Source of the DNA: Cadophora sp. MPI-SDFR-AT-0126
Taxonomy: Eukaryota; Ascomycota; Leotiomycetes; Helotiales; Ploettnerulaceae
Direction: 5' to 3'
DNA length: 64,000 bases
Assembly: GCA_020747065.1 (NCBI GenBank)
Contig: JAGMVK010000001.1
Coordinates: 1,550,001 to 1,614,000 of the forward strand
Shown here: piece after piece, positions 32,888 through 43,509 of the stretch
Position numbering within the stretch: the first letter of the stretch is position 1
How the letters are laid out: the number at the start of each line of letters is the position of its first letter
Made by a program: the position numbers and the translations under genes
Notes under the pieces: generated by a model
Seen by the model: the letters and a program-made list of their open reading frames with translations, nothing else
Told to the model about the DNA's origin: nothing
Databases searched by the model: none

Positions 32888-35800
32888 ATGGATGCATCCG
32901 TATGTTTGAAAGATATTGGGCGACTTATCCATGCTTATATTGCACCCAACTGATTATGTGCGAGCAGGTCAATTGTGTCATTTGCTGTCAGCGAACATCT
33001 CTCTACGTCCCCCCGACGTGTGCGAGAAGATGCGCTGGCTGTTCACCGACGCGTATGTACTGTGTGTCATGTACCACAGCGGGCTGTTTATCTGCCATCT
33101 GCCACGAACATCCAACATGTTGGCAGCAACATGTTAACCACGATATTGCTCATTTGAGAGATACACATAAGATCATCGATCCCTTCCCGTCGCTATTCGT
33201 TGAAGCCGCGACACATTCAGAGAAGGATAAGGCTATCCTGAAGCGCCTTCACGAGGAGGATAGATTTGCCAGATGGTTTTCTGTCAAGCTAGGAGGTGAA
33301 GACCCTGAACTATGGCTTTACGATCGCTTTATCCGTCTTTGCGACCCTGCAAGGACAGGGAATAGAGCTACTGAGAACCACTATCCTTCATTCGTCTCGT
33401 TCGTAGGCGATACTTCCGTTGGGAAGTCGACAATCGTTCGAGCTATGCTGCTTCTTGGACTGTTCGAATCATCAGCCAACCTGAGGGACTTCACAAATCA
33501 TGCGCACTCGACACACGATCTAGATTTGATCGCTTGGGCTCATAACAAAGGGTGCTCAATGCCCGTCCCAAGGTCTGGAAACTTTGATCATAAAACAGAC
33601 CCGACAACCTTCGGCGTTCACTTATACCATGATGATTCTACAGTTATGCATAGGAATGGATCTCCACAGTCTGAACAGCCATCACGGGAAGGTTCTCACT
33701 CCAAACACTTCCCATTACTTTTCGCAGACTGCGAGGGTTTTGGAGCTGGAACGGCCACTACTCTTGCTCTCCGACTGGCTGAACTGAACGAAGATGATGA
33801 TGCTAGCATTGAAAAGCTTCCGATAACTGCTCCTTGTTACAGTACCGGAAGCAAAAATGGCATAGACTTGTTCTATGCTCGCGTTCTTTACGCCATCAGT
33901 GATGTCATCGTGTTTGTGACCAAAGGAGACCAAACCATCAAGCCAGATCTTATTCGGGTTTTGGAATGGGCGTCCGCCGCGGTAAAGAAGTCATACAACC
34001 AGCCTTCTCGTAAGACACTCATCATTGCTCGAAACATGGAGACTACCACCGAAGCATACACGAATGAATCGTTGAAGCAGAAGTATCTCTACAGCTTTGG
34101 CACTGAGAAGCTCTGGGCAGATTCAACTATTTTGAACAGCTTTGTCGAAGACCACAACCGCTTCGTCCATCCACACTCGGCAATATGGGATAACGATCAG
34201 CTGTACAAAGCCTTGTTCCAGGATATCAAATGCTGCTACGTTCCCCATAAAGGGCTCGATTCGAACGCATCCCCAGAAAGATCCACGGACATGTTTGAAC
34301 ACCTGAAAGCGCTTCGAAAGCAAATTGAATATTCGGTAAATGACGAACGACGTATACGTTCTCGGGGATTTTCACATTACAACGTCCCTGCTCTGAATCA
34401 TATACTAGTCCAAGTATTCGAGCACTTTCGTACTTCAGAGGATCCTCTAAATTTCTTTCTGGCAGCTCGTCGTGACAATCCGACTCCTCACAATATCCCA
34501 GGGCACATCGCAAACTTTTTGCGTCTTGTGTTAGAAAGCACTGAAGACCGGACCCCAGGCATCAAGGATATGACAGTATCTGCCATCTCATTGATGTGTC
34601 TGATATATGCCAACAGATGGCAAGATGTGCTGTCTAACCGTCAGGTTTTCTATCTCAGTCCTTGCATATATAATGCTGACACTATGAAGCACTCATCCTG
34701 GACCCCGAAGATATGTTTGATCATGAGCTGAGAAAGTTTTGGGACGAAGGCCTCGAACTCTATCTCGCCCAATACGAGAAATGCACCTACCCATTCGTCG
34801 CGAGGGATGGTTCTGTGATTTATTGCAACATCAGGGGAAGAAATCAGCACAAGATGCACGTATATACTCCTAGTTCTGGAATAAGCGGACCGCAAAGATG
34901 TTTGGAGGCTCAAGGCGAGTTTCTATATCGAAGATCCTGGAGTCCCGCAGCTCAAGAGGCATGGAGGACCGTCATCAAGAAAAGATTTCAACATATGTAC
35001 CACCAAGCTTTCAACGAGTCCGAGTCATCTTCTAAGCCCAGGCAACGCATTCTTGAGATCCGGAAACAGATATACAGCACCCATTATTCTGCATGGGGTC
35101 AGCTACGAAGTAACAAGACATGTCTCTCATGCTACCAATCTGTCCCTGATCACGTTCTTCCGTGTGGTCACTCTTATTGTCCATGCTGTGTCCAGGAGTT
35201 AGCAAATGTTTCTCGATCTTTTGAGTGTGCGTTCGATATGCCAGCGTGTATTCTATGCGGGACTCATAATCCGGCAAATCCACACCAGATTCGACTAAAA
35301 CCAAGGTGCGCTGGAGCGAGAATACTCACACTGGATGGTGGAGGCATCCGAGGAATTGTGGAGCTCGCACTCGTCAAGGCGATTGAAAGGGAAGTTGGCA
35401 TCAACATCGAGATAGGTGAAATGTTCGACTTAATTGTTGGGACAAGCACGGGTATTACAAAAATCCTTGTAGCTTTTCGCCATGTACTGACAACATTTAG
35501 GAGGTATTGTTGCGCTTGCGCTTGGAATGGTGCCTAGGACACCGGAAAACACGTTCGACGCTATGGTGAACTTTTTCGAAGAAGCTGCCAAGAATACCTT
35601 CGTCCACTCTCGGGCGGGGTTTGACATCGGCACTAAAGTTTTGATGCTTCTGGGCAGGTATGAGAGCAAGTATTCATCTGAGCCTTTAAAAGCTGCATTG
35701 ATCGACTTCTTCGGTGATAAGACCAGTTTGTTCGCCCCAGCAAAATCTCGCAATGTTCAGAGTACAACGAGAGTGGCGGTGACCACAGCGCGGGATGAAG

Positions 35801-36831
35801 GGGGTACCGAGTATCTCATTGCCAATTACAATCGCCCACAAGGCAAATGGTCGAGATTTGAGAGAGAGGATGATGTCAACAAAGATATGAAAATCTGGGA
35901 GGCGGCTCTTGCAACCTCAGCTGCGCCATTTTATCTTCCGCCTTTCAAAAGAGACCACGGCGGCGCGGACTTCGTGGATGGGGCTGTGTATGCTAATTGT
36001 CCTGCCAAGGTTGCAATGGAGGAGAAGGAGAACTTGTGGCCAGATGGCGCAACGTCACTAGACATCCTGCTGTCCTTAGGTACTGGCCATCAAGTCAAGG
36101 TAAAGCCAAGGATCATGAAGGCGTTCAGATATGGGGCCTTTAAGCCTCTGTTGAAAATGTTCGAGCGACAAATGAATACTGAAGGAAATTGGAACGAAGT
36201 CGTGAGAACGACTCCGACCAATATCAGGTCGAGACTTCATCGGTTGAATCCATCCATCAAGGCAAAAGGAGAATTAGGTGGATATGTCGATATCGACGAC
36301 GAAAAAGAAATCGAGCATCTCTTTCGCTCCGTTTCGGATTGGACGAAGAATGCAGGTCTAACAAGCATTCAGCATATCAGTAACGTTCTGATTGCGAACC
36401 TCTTCTTCTTCGAACCTGACCCGGAATGTCTCCCTAGCGAAAAGGCAACGACATTGTCAGGCGACATCAGATGTCGACTTCAGCATGATAGCAAGGTACT
36501 ACATAAACTTCTCGCTACCAAGACTTCTGCTTTCTGGCACGCCACTGTCACCCGCACAGAAGTTGCAAGACTCGAGAGCTTGGCGGAAAATCGCTGGCGT
36601 CTTCTCAAAAATCGGCGTGAGGCTACGACAGAGCCGGCAAGAATGATCATTGAAGACGAAGGGATAAAGAAGTTTCGCCTGAAGTTCGAGGTGCCATGCG
36701 TGCAGACTGGGTCCACGTATCAGGTGTTGGCAATCCAGCTGGCTGGAGTGCCTATGAAAATTGCTATCAGTGGGTTTCCAGCGACGTTAGAGGAACTTGG
36801 GGAGAGATCTAGGTGCCAATGGCTACAATAA
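32888..36831 (+). CDS. Multidomain Cys-rich / P-loop GTPase / RING / patatin-like phospholipase protein
   Basis: A 1258-residue protein in four exons: 32888-32899 (MDAS only), 32968-34639, 34690-35451 and 35501-36831. The introns are 68, 50 and 49 bp, all phase-matched. Residues 5-75 are Cys/His-rich (VNCVICCQRT, RRCAGC, YCVSC), like a B-box or other zinc fold. A P-loop GTPase core follows. Its G1 is GDTSVGKST (151-159), the G3-like site is LFADCEGFGAG (about 255-265) and the G4-like site is VFVTKGDQT (TKGD 322-325). About 700-750 is a C3HC4-style RING (CLSCYQSVPDHVLPCGHSYC, then PCCVQEL and ACILC). From about 770 comes a patatin domain with the oxyanion motif LDGGGIRGIV. Its nucleophile is the Ser in GTSTGG and the catalytic Asp is in FVDGAVYANC, so the Ser-Asp dyad is complete. 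There is no signal peptide or membrane segment. Such architecture suggests an intracellular, GTP-gated lipase with possible ubiquitin-ligase function, analogous to NLR-like immune proteins. That role is inference. Confidence 0.9.
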
Positions 36832-37241
36832 GTGTGTATTTGGAAGACTAAATGATCGTAAAGCTGTTGGAGTTATGTTGTCTGAATATTTTGTTTACTT
36901 ATTAGCGAAACTCGTGATATCTTGCCCCCGTAGTTGGCAACTGGCATTTCCAGTGACAATCGGAGCTATCGTGCTGCATGATTCATCGAAGACTCTCGGT
37001 GTACATCTATTCATGAGCACGAAATAGACATTTTTGAGTTTGAACTCGCATCAAATTCACCTTCATAAACTCTGTTGGATTTGGTTCCGATAAATGGTTG
37101 ATGGTCAGATGTGTGGTCTACATTCTCTTTCGAAGACATAGTTACACCTGCCAATGATGGCATGAAACATACATTGAACCGCTCTGATTGAGTCCGGTCG
37201 AACCCGAATAAGTACACCTCCATATCCACAATTTCGCGAAT
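36832..37241. other. Convergent 3' flanks
   Basis: About 400 bp between the plus-strand patatin-GTPase gene and minus-strand UTP14. No gene or repeat seen. Confidence 0.5.
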
Positions 37242-40188
37242 CTAGAAGAGAGGTTTGGACATTGGCGCAATGATACCTTGCTTGACCAGAACCCTCGGTT
37301 TGGTAGCATCTTGGAACGTCTCCTTCGTTGACCATTGAGGTCCAATTGGGAGCCTAAGCGCTCGTTCGTACTGTTGCTGAGTCTCGAAAGTATGCGGCAG
37401 TGTTGTGGCGAGGTATTTGGAGTTCTGCATTCATCAGTCATTAGCCCAATTGAAAAATTTCACATCAAAGAAGTACCTTTTTGACCCGCTTCTCATTAAT
37501 GATCACCTTGTCCAATTTCGCATCCTTTCTCTTGTCCGCCTTAATGCCATCAACTTTCGTCAAAAATCTTCCCTTGTTCTTAGCATTCTCCTTCTTGCTC
37601 ACGCCCTCACCCACCCAGCTGCCCCAGCCTGGTAGTGTGTTATCAACGACTTTGTCCTCCTCATCCTCAATAGTCTGCTTTTTCTCAGCCTCAAATTCGC
37701 CCACGACGTCTGCACCGGCAAAAGCTCTTTTGATCAGATCTTGGTCGCGGAGTGCAAATGGAAGATAGGGGCCACTGTCATCCTCGTTCTCAGAGTCGGC
37801 GTTTGAATCAGAAAGTGCGTCAATGAGAACTGTAGCCTTTTTACCCTTCTTAGGAGGCTTCTTTGTAGACTTGGACTTGCTGACCAAAAGCGCTGCTTGG
37901 CTAAGGTCGAGCTCTTCGACATCGGTGGCATCGTTTTTCTTGTGGCGCCGGCGTTTGGCTTCTGCTTCACTGACTACGCTGGATTTCGAAGTCACTCTCG
38001 ACCAGGCTCCACCTTGTGTCTGTGTTTCTGGCTTGCTTTTCAGAATTGGCTTGGACAATGGTCGTTTCGATGACTTGGAGGCTGACGAGGCAGTCTCGAT
38101 TGGAGCATTTTCGGTTCCATGGACTTGACGCTCGGCTGTATCCTCGTCATCTGATTCCACCCGTTCCTCAAACTCGTCGAGTTTGGCGGCCTTCTTTTTT
38201 GAAGCTACATGACTACTAGGTCCAAAGATTCTTCTGCCTATATCGCCATCTTCCTCCTCGCTGGGTGTCTCCTCGCCAGCGAGTTCTCTTCGAAGTTCTT
38301 CGGCTGCAGCATCATTCTGTTTCTTTCGAGCTGCATCAGCTTTCCGCATGAAATCCATATTCGCTAGTCTAGCTCCAGGGAGAGTCTCATCCATCAAGTC
38401 TGGGCGTCCTAAGTCTTTAAGATTCTGTAGAAGACGCTTTCGCGTGCCAGAATCATCGTCCTCATTAGAGTCATCGTCGGAGTCGCTCAAAGATTCGTCG
38501 GAATCGTTTTCAAATTCCTTCCTCACAGCTCTTCCCTCGACCCGCTTTCTGAGCTCGTCCTCTCTACGAGCCATCTCTGTGATGCCCGACCTGGCGTCCT
38601 CATCCCAAGCGGCTCGACCAGTTCCCTTCATAGCCTTCGCCCATTTACTCTCTCTATGCTTAGCACCCATGCGCTCCTCAGCACGTCTTCGATCCTGCTT
38701 CTCCATTTCATCCTCAGAAGGCTCGAATCCGCCTTCTAAGAGCGCTTCCTTCTCTAAACGATCTTGCTTCTCTCGCTGCTTGCGGTGGACTTTACGGTAG
38801 GACTTGCTCTTGATCTTTTTGATTCGCTTTGACTTGGCTTCTTCACGAAACATAAGTTCTCGCGCCATCCTTAACTGGTCCCTTCGTTCCTTCACTTCCT
38901 CAAGAGACATTTTCTTCGTCTCAAGCTCCTCAAATTCACGGATCTTGTCCTCGTCATCCTTTCCGTCGGCTATGGCGAGACCACTTTCTTCGAGAATGCT
39001 TTGAATTGTGGCCTCCAATTCGTTGAATGGCTTCGAAAGATTGGCCGGCATGAGAGACTTGTTCGAATGTGCGGATGCGATTTCGTTGTCCTGTAGAGGA
39101 AACATAAGATGGTCCGCGCGACGATTATGCTTGACAGTATCTGTCCATCTATCCAATGTTTCCTTACTCTTCTCATATGCAGCACTTCGGTCAAGACGGT
39201 CCTGCTGGCGCTTCTCTAAAGGTACTTTGGATGGAGCAAGTTTCTTTTTTGATGTCTTGGACTCCTTGACACTTGGATCTGTCACAGCCACATCTTGTGA
39301 TATCCTTTTCTTGCTCGATGGCAGACCGGACATGGAAATTGCGCTCGAAGTTATGATGTAGTCGTTCCTCCGCTTCGCAGCAGCTTCTTTGTGATCGCCA
39401 TCTTGGGGGATGCTCTCAATCATTTGATCAAGAGCTGCAATTTTCTCGGGGTTCAGGACATCGTCGTCCTCATCGCTAGAAGATTCCGAAGATGGGTCTT
39501 CGTCGCTTTGCTCGCTGTCTTTCTCAGATTCTGACCCAAACATGTCCTCATCGGTATCCTTTTCACGATTTTGGCCTTTGCCTTTCGCAACTTCCCGCTC
39601 CTCCGTTTCTTCAGCATCCAGCATGTCCAGGTATATCGCCATATCCACTGCGTCTTCCCCAAGGTCCCCATCCTCAAGTTCAGAGTCCGAGTCTTCCTCC
39701 TCCTCTTCGTCGAGGTTCACAACACGATCCCTTTTCGGCTTCTTCTTCTTCTTCTTCTTCTCTTGTCCTCCGCTAAAAGTAAACCCTTCAAATCTCTCCT
39801 CATCACTTTCACCAAATGCCTCGTCACTATCCAGGTCACTATCATCATCACTGTCCACCTGTCCCAGCTTCCACTCATTCCCCTCACTGTCGCTCCCCTC
39901 CTCCACATCCAGCTCGTCAAATCTGCCCTTTTGGACTTTCTGCTTCTTCGCACTTAATTCCTCTTCCACCTCCTCGTCATCTTCGTCATCTTCATCTCGC
40001 CGCCTCTTATTCTTGTTCGGTCGTGAACTACCACCCTCCTGCGCGCCAAGTCGACTTTGGCGGACCTTCACTCGATCCGGATTTTCATGCGAGGCAATCG
40101 CAAAGGCGTCGAGAGACCTCTTTTTCGAATTGTTCTTTGCCTTGGGTTTCTTGTTCGGCGCTCGGCCATGGGATTGTCGTCCTGCCAT
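37242..40188 (-). CDS. UTP14: U3 snoRNP / small-subunit processome protein Utp14
   Basis: A nucleolar protein needed for 18S rRNA maturation; in yeast Utp14 activates the helicase Dhr1. Two exons (40188-37477, 37424-37242; 52-bp intron) give 964 residues, against about 900 in yeast. The start at 40188 (MAGRQSHGRAPNKKPKAKN) fits the family; upstream in-frame codons are not needed. The N-terminal third is strongly acidic, with a run of eight Lys (KKKKKKKK) from a TTC repeat. Then come family blocks: KRQQDRLDRSAAYEKSKETL, KRIKKIKSKSYRKVHRKQRE and LPGWGSWVGEGV. The second exon carries the conserved end (KYLATTLPHTFETQQQYERA, then KPRVLVKQGIIAPMSKPLF). It lies head-to-head with the mL41 gene, the two start codons being only 169 bp apart. 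Confidence 0.96.
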
Positions 40189-40357
40189 ATCTACGGAATT
40201 CGAGTTGTGTTTCAACGTGGGGATGTCAGGACCCAAGCTTGAAATTCTTATCGGGAAACTTTTTTGACGGATGCGGCCGCTAGCGCGATTTGGAGCTTGA
40301 GGAATTACACGTCCAAACATCGAGACTCTGGATGACCATTGACCTTCAGCAGCAATC
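40189..40357. promoter_or_regulatory. Bidirectional promoter of UTP14 and mL41
   Basis: Only 169 bp separate the start codons of the divergent UTP14 and mitochondrial mL41 genes, so this interval must carry both promoters and both leaders. It pairs a cytosolic ribosome-assembly factor with a mitochondrial ribosomal protein. I did not identify a specific factor site. A NotI-like GCGGCCGC lies at about 40273-40280. Confidence 0.6.
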
Positions 40358-40724
40358 ATGAAGCCCACTCAAGCCCTCGCAAAGCGCTTGAAGCGTCTTG
40401 CGCTCACGACTAAAGCTACGAATAAAGGATACTACAAGGGAACTGGAACAGGGCCTATGGGTACGCATACGAAGCACGGAGGATATATCATCGATTGGGA
40501 CAGAGTCAGGACATATGTTGTGCCGCAAAACCTGAAAGATTTCAAGGTATGGACTGCGTCCGTGGGCCCTTAGGATCGGAAGAGCTAATCGTCAATTCTA
40601 GCTTACGCCGTTCGTCACAAAGAACATGAAGAGGACGCAGGGACGATTTGAAGGAGATCCTAAAGGGGCAGTCAGTGGAGCGGCATATCTGAAGAAGTGG
40701 AAGGACGAGAACGGAGAGGATTGA
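40358..40724 (+). CDS. MRPL27: Mitochondrial large-subunit ribosomal protein mL41 (MrpL27)
   Basis: A component of the mitochondrial 54S ribosomal subunit. Two exons (40358-40546, 40602-40724; 55-bp intron) give 103 residues. Family marks are the N-terminal [58 protein letters not shown] and [13 protein letters not shown]. The last of these is completed across the intron. The basic N-terminus suits mitochondrial import. It is divergently transcribed from UTP14. Length and ends agree with the fungal family. Confidence 0.95.
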
Positions 40725-41444
40725 ATGGGCAGCAATAAGCGTTCTTTTTGAATTGTATGTGGATCAACTGGGTCATTGCCCGTGGCTGCTAACATTCTGT
40801 AGCGCCATTTCGAGTGTATCATATGGGTCTGGAGTTGAAAAGATTGTGTAACATATCTGTGCGAACAAGACGCCACCAACCACCAGGGCGAGAAATGGTA
40901 GACTTGTCAATGCTTTGGACACCTCGCAGATCACGACACGATGGGAAGGAAGATGTATACTGCGGGATCCAGGTCGGGTCTGATCGAGAATGTAGACTAA
41001 TGAAAGTGTATGACAACCAATTTGTTGCACTTGGCATACAAATTCTGGACATACAGTATGATTTTGGAGTGCAAATGCATACTGTGTAATGTGGGAAGTT
41101 TCCCAAGGGATAAACATATCTCAGCACGCGAGATCACCTCCCAATTCGATTTCGTTATTTCTGCTGTCAATTCTGTACTTTCAGCTGCAAGCAATACGGT
41201 TAAGCTCAGGGATTATATCTAGTTCTAATCTAAAAGATCAAAGCGACCAAGCCTTGTGTGCTTTGGCAGGGCAGTTTCTTAACTATGAATGATAGTTCCG
41301 AACTGAAACCGAAGTCTCAAGGCATTTTAATGTCGTCTATATCATGGAAATCCTCGCTATCTTGTCATAATTTATGGTGCAAAGTCGGGGCATTTTTCTT
41401 CTTATAATTTTGATATCTTCAACCTAATACAGCAGCCATTAATT
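40725..41444. other. Convergent intergenic, about 700 bp
   Basis: 3' flanks of mL41 and the archaemetzincin gene. Overlapping short frames on both strands have no recognisable motif. No gene supported. Confidence 0.5.
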
Positions 41445-43001
41445 TCAATCATCCATTGTCAAGTCAATAACAACCCGCTCCACCTCTCTCTTCCCCTCTT
41501 CATCCCCCTTCTGTGCAACCTCAAACAGACCCTCAATCCACTTTCCCAAACACTCAAACATACTCCCCCTCCCATCAAACCCCCACTCCTCTACAATACC
41601 ATTACAAAAGTCTCTCATAACAACCAATCTTTTCCTTCTCCATTCCTCCATCCTCCTCTCACTCACCATGCCCTTCGCTGTAGCCCGCAATACCTTCGCC
41701 TCGTCCACTGGGCACAGATACGGCGGCTGTCTCGCGTCTTCTGCTAAACTGGCGCTACCTTGCATGATACAAGCGTAGAAAGTGCAGTGCCCTATTCCGA
41801 AGCAGTGACCCAGTTCATGTGATGCCGTGCGTGCTAGACGGGCGAGGTGGAGGAGCGTGAGAGCTTTGGGTGTGGCGGGAGGAGTGTAGACTTGTAGTGC
41901 TCGGTGGAGAGGTGTTACTTTCAAGAATTCCTTGCTTTTGCTTGCTTCGAGATCCGCCGCTGCACTTTTCGCCGCCTTCATTTTACCTGTACTCATAATT
42001 TCCTCATCGCTGAGGAATGTCTCAAGATGCGCCTCACAATGCGAAGCAGGCCACCCATGAACGCGCTCTACGTTCTCCTCCTCATCAAAGCCGGGCCAAT
42101 ACCTTGCACCGCTCACAACAGCAACTCGACTCCCACCATAAGCTCTTCCACATACAAATTCATCCTCCTCGTCTTCGTACAGATCATGCTCCACTAGCAT
42201 AAGCAGCGCATATACATCATTCGGCAGACTCGCGATGGCGAAGTCCAGGATGTCATTCAGGTTCAACTGGTTGGAGTATGGATAGTTTGGCGTTAGACGT
42301 GAGCGGATGACAGTGTATTCGTCGCTATCTTTGGAGCGGAGCCCGATTTGAGGGTCATCAGGCTCAGAATCCAGATGCATGGATCGGGATGTGGCCTTGG
42401 ACTTCGATCTCGATTTTGATTTCCCCTTGCCTTTGGCTTCTGTTATCTCGTCCCCATCCTGAATCCACGAAAACCACCCCTCAGGCATAACCTTGACATC
42501 CAATCCATGATAAAAGACTCCAACATACTTCGCGACAAGCTCATAATCTAATCCCAAGCTCCTCTTCTTTCTCTCTCCCTTCGGTACAGTCCACCCCCTC
42601 ATGAACCTAACACCATCACTGATTTCGGGTGGCAGACTGATATAAATTGTTTTCCTCTCCTCCGTAATCCTGTTCACATGACTGTTACGGAGCCATGAAC
42701 GTAGTGATTGGCCTTGGTGGCGGGGGTAGAGGGATATTTCTGAGGAGGGGAGGACGAGTGGTGCCGGGTAGATTTTGGTTTCAGCTTCATCCACTTGAAT
42801 TTGTGATGTGTTTTTGGTGCTGGATTGGGATCTGGAATTGGATTGTGAAGCAGGGTTTACATTACCGTCAGATGTAGCTGCTGCAAGTCTTTGTTCGAGA
42901 TTAGGACGAACATAGCCTGCAGTTTGGGCGTAGGGTGTGCTTGTGAAGCAGAGAGATTCATGCTTGCATGTAGTAGCGGCACATGACGACTTTGGAGGCA
43001 T
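41445..43001 (-). CDS. Archaemetzincin-type zinc metallopeptidase
   Basis: A probable zinc peptidase of the archaemetzincin family (AMZ), 518 residues and intronless. The ATG at 43001 (MPPKSSCAATTCKHESLCF) is chosen; a frame extension of four codons upstream has no ATG. The catalytic motif is ASHELGHCFGIGHC (HExxHxxGxxHC). It is followed by CTFYACIMQGS, which carries the second-site cysteines and the Met-turn. The family motif is HExxHxxGx3Cx4CxMx17CxxC. Here the last CxxC reads CPVD, so one structural zinc ligand is replaced by Asp. A Lys/Ser-rich insertion (EAKGKGKSKSRSKSKATSRS) interrupts the middle, giving a protein longer than the about 360-500-residue animal enzymes. No signal peptide, so probably cytosolic or nuclear. 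Substrates are unknown. Confidence 0.93.
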   Translation of the reverse strand: MPPKSSCAATTCKHESLCFTSTPYAQTAGYVRPNLEQRLAAATSDGNVNPASQSNSRSQSSTKNTSQIQVDEAETKIYPAPLVLPSSEISLYPRHQGQSLRSWLRNSHVNRITEERKTIYISLPPEISDGVRFMRGWTVPKGERKKRSLGLDYELVAKYVGVFYHGLDVKVMPEGWFSWIQDGDEITEAKGKGKSKSRSKSKATSRSMHLDSEPDDPQIGLRSKDSDEYTVIRSRLTPNYPYSNQLNLNDILDFAIASLPNDVYALLMLVEHDLYEDEEDEFVCGRAYGGSRVAVVSGARYWPGFDEEENVERVHGWPASHCEAHLETFLSDEEIMSTGKMKAAKSAAADLEASKSKEFLKVTPLHRALQVYTPPATPKALTLLHLARLARTASHELGHCFGIGHCTFYACIMQGSASLAEDARQPPYLCPVDEAKVLRATAKGMVSERRMEEWRRKRLVVMRDFCNGIVEEWGFDGRGSMFECLGKWIEGLFEVAQKGDEEGKREVERVVIDLTMDD

Positions 43002-43509
43002 GGTGATGAACAAATCGACAAGCGAAAGTACGACTTGGGCAAATTGCCGAAGAAGCGAGATATATAGATCTAGTTTTAAGTGGGAGCTTTTCCACCTTAG
43101 GCGATATATAGTTAATGAGTCATGTAGGTAGATGTATACGCGCTGAGCGGTTGGTCAAAGGATGCCTAAATATAATCAAGATCACGTGGCGTCAATAATT
43201 CGAATACAGGGGTCTTGAATTCAACCTCGCTTAGCTTGGGAAAGGTAAACAGCTCTGGTTCTTGTCTATTCCGCGAGGTAGCAAAAAAGTATGGAGCGAT
43301 GCTCGGAACTTTAACGCAAGAAATTTCCTGTTCAGAATCTTGAGATACATTTCATTAACGTCAAGAATGTCGGCCTCTCATTGATAGTACCTTCAACAAC
43401 ACGTGGTCTGTGATACATAATATTTCCTGTCCCTCATGCACGCATCACTGAAAGAACTATCAAGGTTACCCGTTCAAGAAACAACACTAATTACATTCGA
43501 AATCACTGT
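43002..43509. other. Intergenic between archaemetzincin and tannase genes
   Basis: About 500 bp holding the archaemetzincin promoter and the 3' flank of the tannase gene. No gene or repeat noted. Confidence 0.5.

Noticed and set aside
39542..40267. 241-codon plus-strand frame, Ser/Phe-rich
   Set aside because: Antisense shadow of the acidic and Lys-rich part of UTP14.
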